From the NCBI RefSeq assembly GCF_947494555.1, contig NZ_CANLVF010000003.1, forward strand, positions 1 through 64,000: a DNA stretch of 64,000 nucleotides. The letters are read 5' to 3'. Of this stretch, positions 61,421-64,000 are shown piece after piece. The stretch comes from an uncultured Roseibium sp. (lineage in GTDB: Bacteria > Pseudomonadota > Alphaproteobacteria > Rhizobiales > Stappiaceae). The notes beneath the pieces were generated by a model. It did not search any database. It saw nothing but the letters and a program-made list of their open reading frames with translations, and was not told the DNA's origin. Numbering within the stretch: the stretch's first letter is position 1; every line of letters begins with the position of its first letter. Position numbers and translations under genes: made by a program.

Positions 61421-61765
61421 ATGGATCCCAAATACATCCGTTCCGGCAAACGCATGAGCCAGATCGTCATCCACGGCAACACAGTTTATCTTGCCGGTCA
61501 GGTTGGCACCGCAGGCAAGGACATCGCGGCGCAGTCCCGGGATGCCCTGGCGGAGGTCGACAAGCTGCTGGCGGAAGCCGGCACAAGCAAATCCAAGGCC
61601 CTGCAGGTGATTGTGTGGCTCGCAGACATGTCGGATTTTGACGCCATGAATGAAGTTTACGACGCATGGATTGATCCGAAGAGCCCACCTGCGCGCGCCT
61701 GCGGTGAAGCCAAGTTGGCGACACCGGAGTATCTTGTCGAATTCATCGTGACCGCAGCAACCTGA
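61421..61765 (+). CDS. RidA-family (YjgF/UK114) enamine/imine deaminase
   Basis: 114 residues. The family's GQVGTAGKDIAAQSRDAL (about 27-44), the conserved arginine in PPARACGEAKLATPEYLVEF (about 88-107) and the trimeric fold pattern are present. RidA hydrolyses reactive 2-aminoacrylate-type enamines made by PLP enzymes, releasing ammonia. A strong ribosome site (GAAGGAGG) precedes the ATG. It faces the LysR gene and probably detoxifies an imine from the neighbouring amino-acid pathway. Confidence 0.9.
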   Translation: MDPKYIRSGKRMSQIVIHGNTVYLAGQVGTAGKDIAAQSRDALAEVDKLLAEAGTSKSKALQVIVWLADMSDFDAMNEVYDAWIDPKSPPARACGEAKLATPEYLVEFIVTAAT

Positions 61766-61777
61766 CGCGAACACGGT

Positions 61778-61819
61778 CAGTCCGCTTCCAGGGCACAAAG
61801 GTCCTGTAGAAGCGGACTG
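61778..61819. terminator. Bidirectional hairpin between convergent genes
   Basis: CAGTCCGCTTC (61778-61788) is the exact reverse complement of 61809-61819, with an inner CAGG/CCTG pair. It sits 12 bp after the ridA stop and before the HEAT-repeat gene end. No T-run follows. Confidence 0.5.
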
Positions 61820-61908
61820 TCTTGATGCTCTGCGGCACTCCCAGGTTTATGTGGCAAGACAATCGTGACGTCCCGCTTTTGGCTGGCCAGGCGCTCTGTC
61901 AGGCCAGC

Positions 61909-62844
61909 CTATCTTGCAGCAGCGAGATAGTTCTCCAGTTCCGCCTTTACCGCCTCGATCGTCTGATCCGGCAGGCGCTCGTCGGCCAGGTCGTCAATAC
62001 CTGCAGCGAGGTCGAAACGTGCTGCAAACCGTGTCGCGGCGAGGTCGGCGAGGCGCATACCGGTTTCAGCGCCAGAGGGCGCATCGCCCTGCACCGGTCG
62101 GGAGTCGGCCAGCGTTACCGCCGCCAGGGCCTCGATAACGCGGGGACTGTCAATCTCGCGCAATGCTGACAGCAGGAATTCAGCTGTAGCAAGATCCCCT
62201 GATCCGGCAGCTGCGGTCAGACGATCCTCTGCCTGAGCGTCTCCCAGTTTCGCTAGTGCGGTATCCACCATCAATCCCATAGAAACGGCAGGAGACGGCG
62301 GGGAAACTTCGGTGAGTTCATCGCCTCTGGCGTCCCGCAGTTCCCGAAGAACCGCAATCGTCTCTTCCGTCGCCGGATCATGGGCCAATATTAGGATTGC
62401 ACCGCCTGCCGTCAGGCCATTTTCGACAGCCTTGCGGATCTGATCACCGACACCTGGCTGTATCGCGTCCGGTCCAAGACGGTAGATCGCAGCAGCAGCG
62501 CGTGTTGCGATATCGTCAACCGGGTCCGAGAGTGCACCGGCGAGCACCGGTGCAGTTGCAGGATCGTCTATCCGTCCAAGCATCGTTACGGCCTCACGCC
62601 GGACCGTTTCGTTGTTGTCGGCAAGCAAACGCTCCAGTGCGGATATGGCAGCTGCCGTTGGTGCGGGCAGCTGACCGAGCGGCCCGTAGTCACCGGTTTT
62701 TACTGCTTCGAACGCCTGAAAAAGGCTGGCTTCGTTGAAGGAATTGGTCACAGTCGACCTCCTTTGCTCTGCGCCCACACCGCCCGACACGACGGTTATG
62801 GCGGTGGCGATTGCCACAGCAACAATTGCGAGTTTCCAGCGCAT
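61909..62844 (-). CDS. Secreted HEAT-repeat protein
   Basis: 311 residues. A signal peptide (about 1-25, MRWKLAIVAVAIATAITVVSG) is followed by helical HEAT-type repeats: ISALERLLADNNETVRREAVTMLGRIDDPATAPVLAGAL at about 67-106 is the clearest (DN-ETVRREAVTMLGRIDDP). The repeats suggest a protein-protein scaffold in the periplasm or outside the cell. Its ATG overlaps the stop of the metalloprotease gene (TGATG), so the pair is translated as a unit. A GTG three bases earlier is possible. No function is recognised. Confidence 0.8.
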   Translation of the reverse strand: MRWKLAIVAVAIATAITVVSGGVGAEQRRSTVTNSFNEASLFQAFEAVKTGDYGPLGQLPAPTAAAISALERLLADNNETVRREAVTMLGRIDDPATAPVLAGALSDPVDDIATRAAAAIYRLGPDAIQPGVGDQIRKAVENGLTAGGAILILAHDPATEETIAVLRELRDARGDELTEVSPPSPAVSMGLMVDTALAKLGDAQAEDRLTAAAGSGDLATAEFLLSALREIDSPRVIEALAAVTLADSRPVQGDAPSGAETGMRLADLAATRFAARFDLAAGIDDLADERLPDQTIEAVKAELENYLAAAR

Positions 62845-63989
62845 CACGGGTTCATGACATTTGCATGTGCCCGTGGAATGAAAGCGCCAGCGCCCTGGCC
62901 ACCGACCATCAGGTCCCGCGCATTTACGGTATGGGCACTCACCCCAAGGTGATGCCCAATCTCATGCGCCAGAACATGCCAGAACGGCCAGGCAAGATCG
63001 TCTTCAAGCAGACAATTGCCACCGGCCGTACCTGCATCGGCTCCGTCGCCCAGTTTCTCGTCCTGCTCATAGCGCCAGACGAAAAAGACATTGAGATCTG
63101 ATGCCGCATCTCGATTGGCGACGACCTTGCGCCACTCGTCCGTCCCAGGCACGCCGGTCCATTTGACAATCTGCCCGAGGTTGCCGGCGACGGAGTAGCT
63201 CGGATTGACGGAACGCTTTACCAGTTCGACGTTGATCTGATCCTGAAAAAGCTTGTTGGCGTGGTCAAATGTGGGCTGCAGACTACCCGGCTTACGTCTG
63301 GTCTGGTGACCGGAGGTATCGCTCACATAGTTGAAGGTCATTGTCACGGTCTTCTTTGACTTCACCGAAACGTCGAGCCTGACAACGGTCGCGGGGCCTT
63401 TCTTGGCCAAAATCTGGATGTTCGATTTTGTATGGCCCTTGATGATGAACTCGCGCCCACCGTGGACGAAACACTTCTTCACTTCATGAACAGTCGCAAC
63501 GCCGGTGTTGGCGCTTACCACCGTAAGATCCGCACCGTCCATCAGGCGAATGCGCCGTTCGCCGTTTAAGGGGACCATTTGCCAACGGGGAATAGTGGTG
63601 TTGTCGAACCCTTGAAGCTCTTGTGCCGCCTCGAAGCGTGGCGCGTTCGGACCGGGTGGAGCGGGTGAAACGGGATTGGCACCACCTGGCATCTTCTGAA
63701 AAATCTGATCGAGACGGTTCAAGGTATCGCGGCCGACGATGCCGTCGACTGAGCAACCGTCCTGCTCGGTTTGGAACTTGCGTGTCGCGGCATAGGTCTC
63801 CTGACCAAAAATGCCGTCCATAACGCCGCCTGCACCGGTGGAATTCGGGAGATTGAAATTGAGATCGACGTAAGCTTTCTGCACAAGGGCGACTGCATCG
63901 CCCCTTTCACCCCACTTCATGTATGGAGAATTTTGTGCCGCGGACTGGAGCCGCACGTTGTCCTTAAAGCGATCAGATGTCAGAGCCAT
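62844..63989 (-). CDS. Peptidoglycan-binding metalloprotease, metzincin-like
   Basis: 381 residues. An N-terminal peptidoglycan-binding-1 domain (about 24-92; ERGDAVALVQKAYVDLNFNL, DGIFGQETYAATRKFQTEQDG, DGIVGRDT) is followed by a linker rich in Pro, a beta-rich region (~135-225), and a zinc-protease domain: HEIGHHLGVSAH (about 342-353), where HExxHxxG is standard but the third ligand is one residue later than in the metzincin HExxHxxGxxH, then DLMVGG as a Met-turn. There is no signal peptide (MALTSDRFKDNVRLQ). It overlaps the HEAT-repeat gene. Such cargo without a signal peptide is often exported by a specialised system, but none is in the window; the gene lies at its edge. Confidence 0.82.
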   Translation of the reverse strand: MALTSDRFKDNVRLQSAAQNSPYMKWGERGDAVALVQKAYVDLNFNLPNSTGAGGVMDGIFGQETYAATRKFQTEQDGCSVDGIVGRDTLNRLDQIFQKMPGGANPVSPAPPGPNAPRFEAAQELQGFDNTTIPRWQMVPLNGERRIRLMDGADLTVVSANTGVATVHEVKKCFVHGGREFIIKGHTKSNIQILAKKGPATVVRLDVSVKSKKTVTMTFNYVSDTSGHQTRRKPGSLQPTFDHANKLFQDQINVELVKRSVNPSYSVAGNLGQIVKWTGVPGTDEWRKVVANRDAASDLNVFFVWRYEQDEKLGDGADAGTAGGNCLLEDDLAWPFWHVLAHEIGHHLGVSAHTVNARDLMVGGQGAGAFIPRAHANVMNP

Positions 63990-64000
63990 TCCGGCAGTCC

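Noticed and set aside
1-64000. tRNA, rRNA, IS transposase, integrase or prophage genes
   Set aside because: None was recognised on either strand in the window.

Overview
The window looks like chromosomal DNA of an alphaproteobacterium, most likely a marine or heterotrophic member of the Rhizobiales (Hyphomicrobiales). Family-level clues are a three-cysteine RirA iron regulator next to hemP, a BA14K-type secreted protein, a ChoXWV choline transporter beside betI-betA-betB, and REP-like GTCATCCC palindromes. A Stappiaceae-like host (Roseibium/Labrenzia type) fits, but this is inference; no rRNA or tRNA gene is present to prove it. Coding density is high, and there is no recognisable IS element, prophage or CRISPR array.

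Layout. 1-1822: two degenerate tandem copies of a thiolase gene end plus REP DNA, then the intact thiolase gene. 2367-6718: GH13 alpha-glucosidase, LPS-type glycosyltransferase, and a flavoprotein-UPF0178 pair. 6863-10866: small secreted and membrane proteins, a cold-shock protein, and a REP-rich block with a 237-bp tandem repeat. 10885-17802: choline uptake and oxidation to glycine betaine (choXWV divergent from betI-betA-betB) with a BetI-like operator between. 17939-20355: an adenylate cyclase, then hemP and rirA, with TGA-N9-TCA iron boxes upstream of both. 20438-22748: LacI regulator and a second HI0933-type flavoprotein. 23303-27934: a branched-chain amino-acid ABC operon (livG-F-H-M-K on the minus strand). 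28421-36882: a GGDEF-EAL protein, kynureninase, L-serine dehydratase, and an aspartate:alanine exchanger with aspartate 4-decarboxylase. 37025-44139: MAPEG protein, a second cyclase, a YheO-type regulator coupled to an aminotransferase, a flavin oxidase, GntR, a secreted beta-propeller, and a VOC protein divergent from a double winged-helix regulator. 44194-50956: FAD oxidoreductase, an AT-rich patch with a small membrane protein, aminotransferase-anmK, methyltransferase, AraC regulator. 51021-56252: AsmA protein and a chemoreceptor. 56353-61765: an amino-acid-derivative catabolic island (TRAP binding protein, M20 amidohydrolase, ornithine-cyclodeaminase-like enzyme, LysR, RidA) containing a MITE-like nested inverted repeat. 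61909-63989: a translationally coupled pair, a peptidoglycan-binding metalloprotease without signal peptide and a secreted HEAT-repeat protein.

The shared theme is uptake and breakdown of amino acids and osmolytes (choline, branched-chain amino acids, kynurenine, serine, aspartate, N-substituted amino acids), with several one-gene regulators and second-messenger enzymes between the operons. The points most worth following up are the protease/HEAT pair at the right edge, the MITE-like element at 60059-60325 that supplies a stop codon, the RirA/hemP iron switch, the terminator with no gene in front of it at 49638-49655, and the tandem gene-end duplications at the left edge. Start codons were reassigned in many genes where a Shine-Dalgarno sequence or an operator made the longest frame unlikely; each case is stated.
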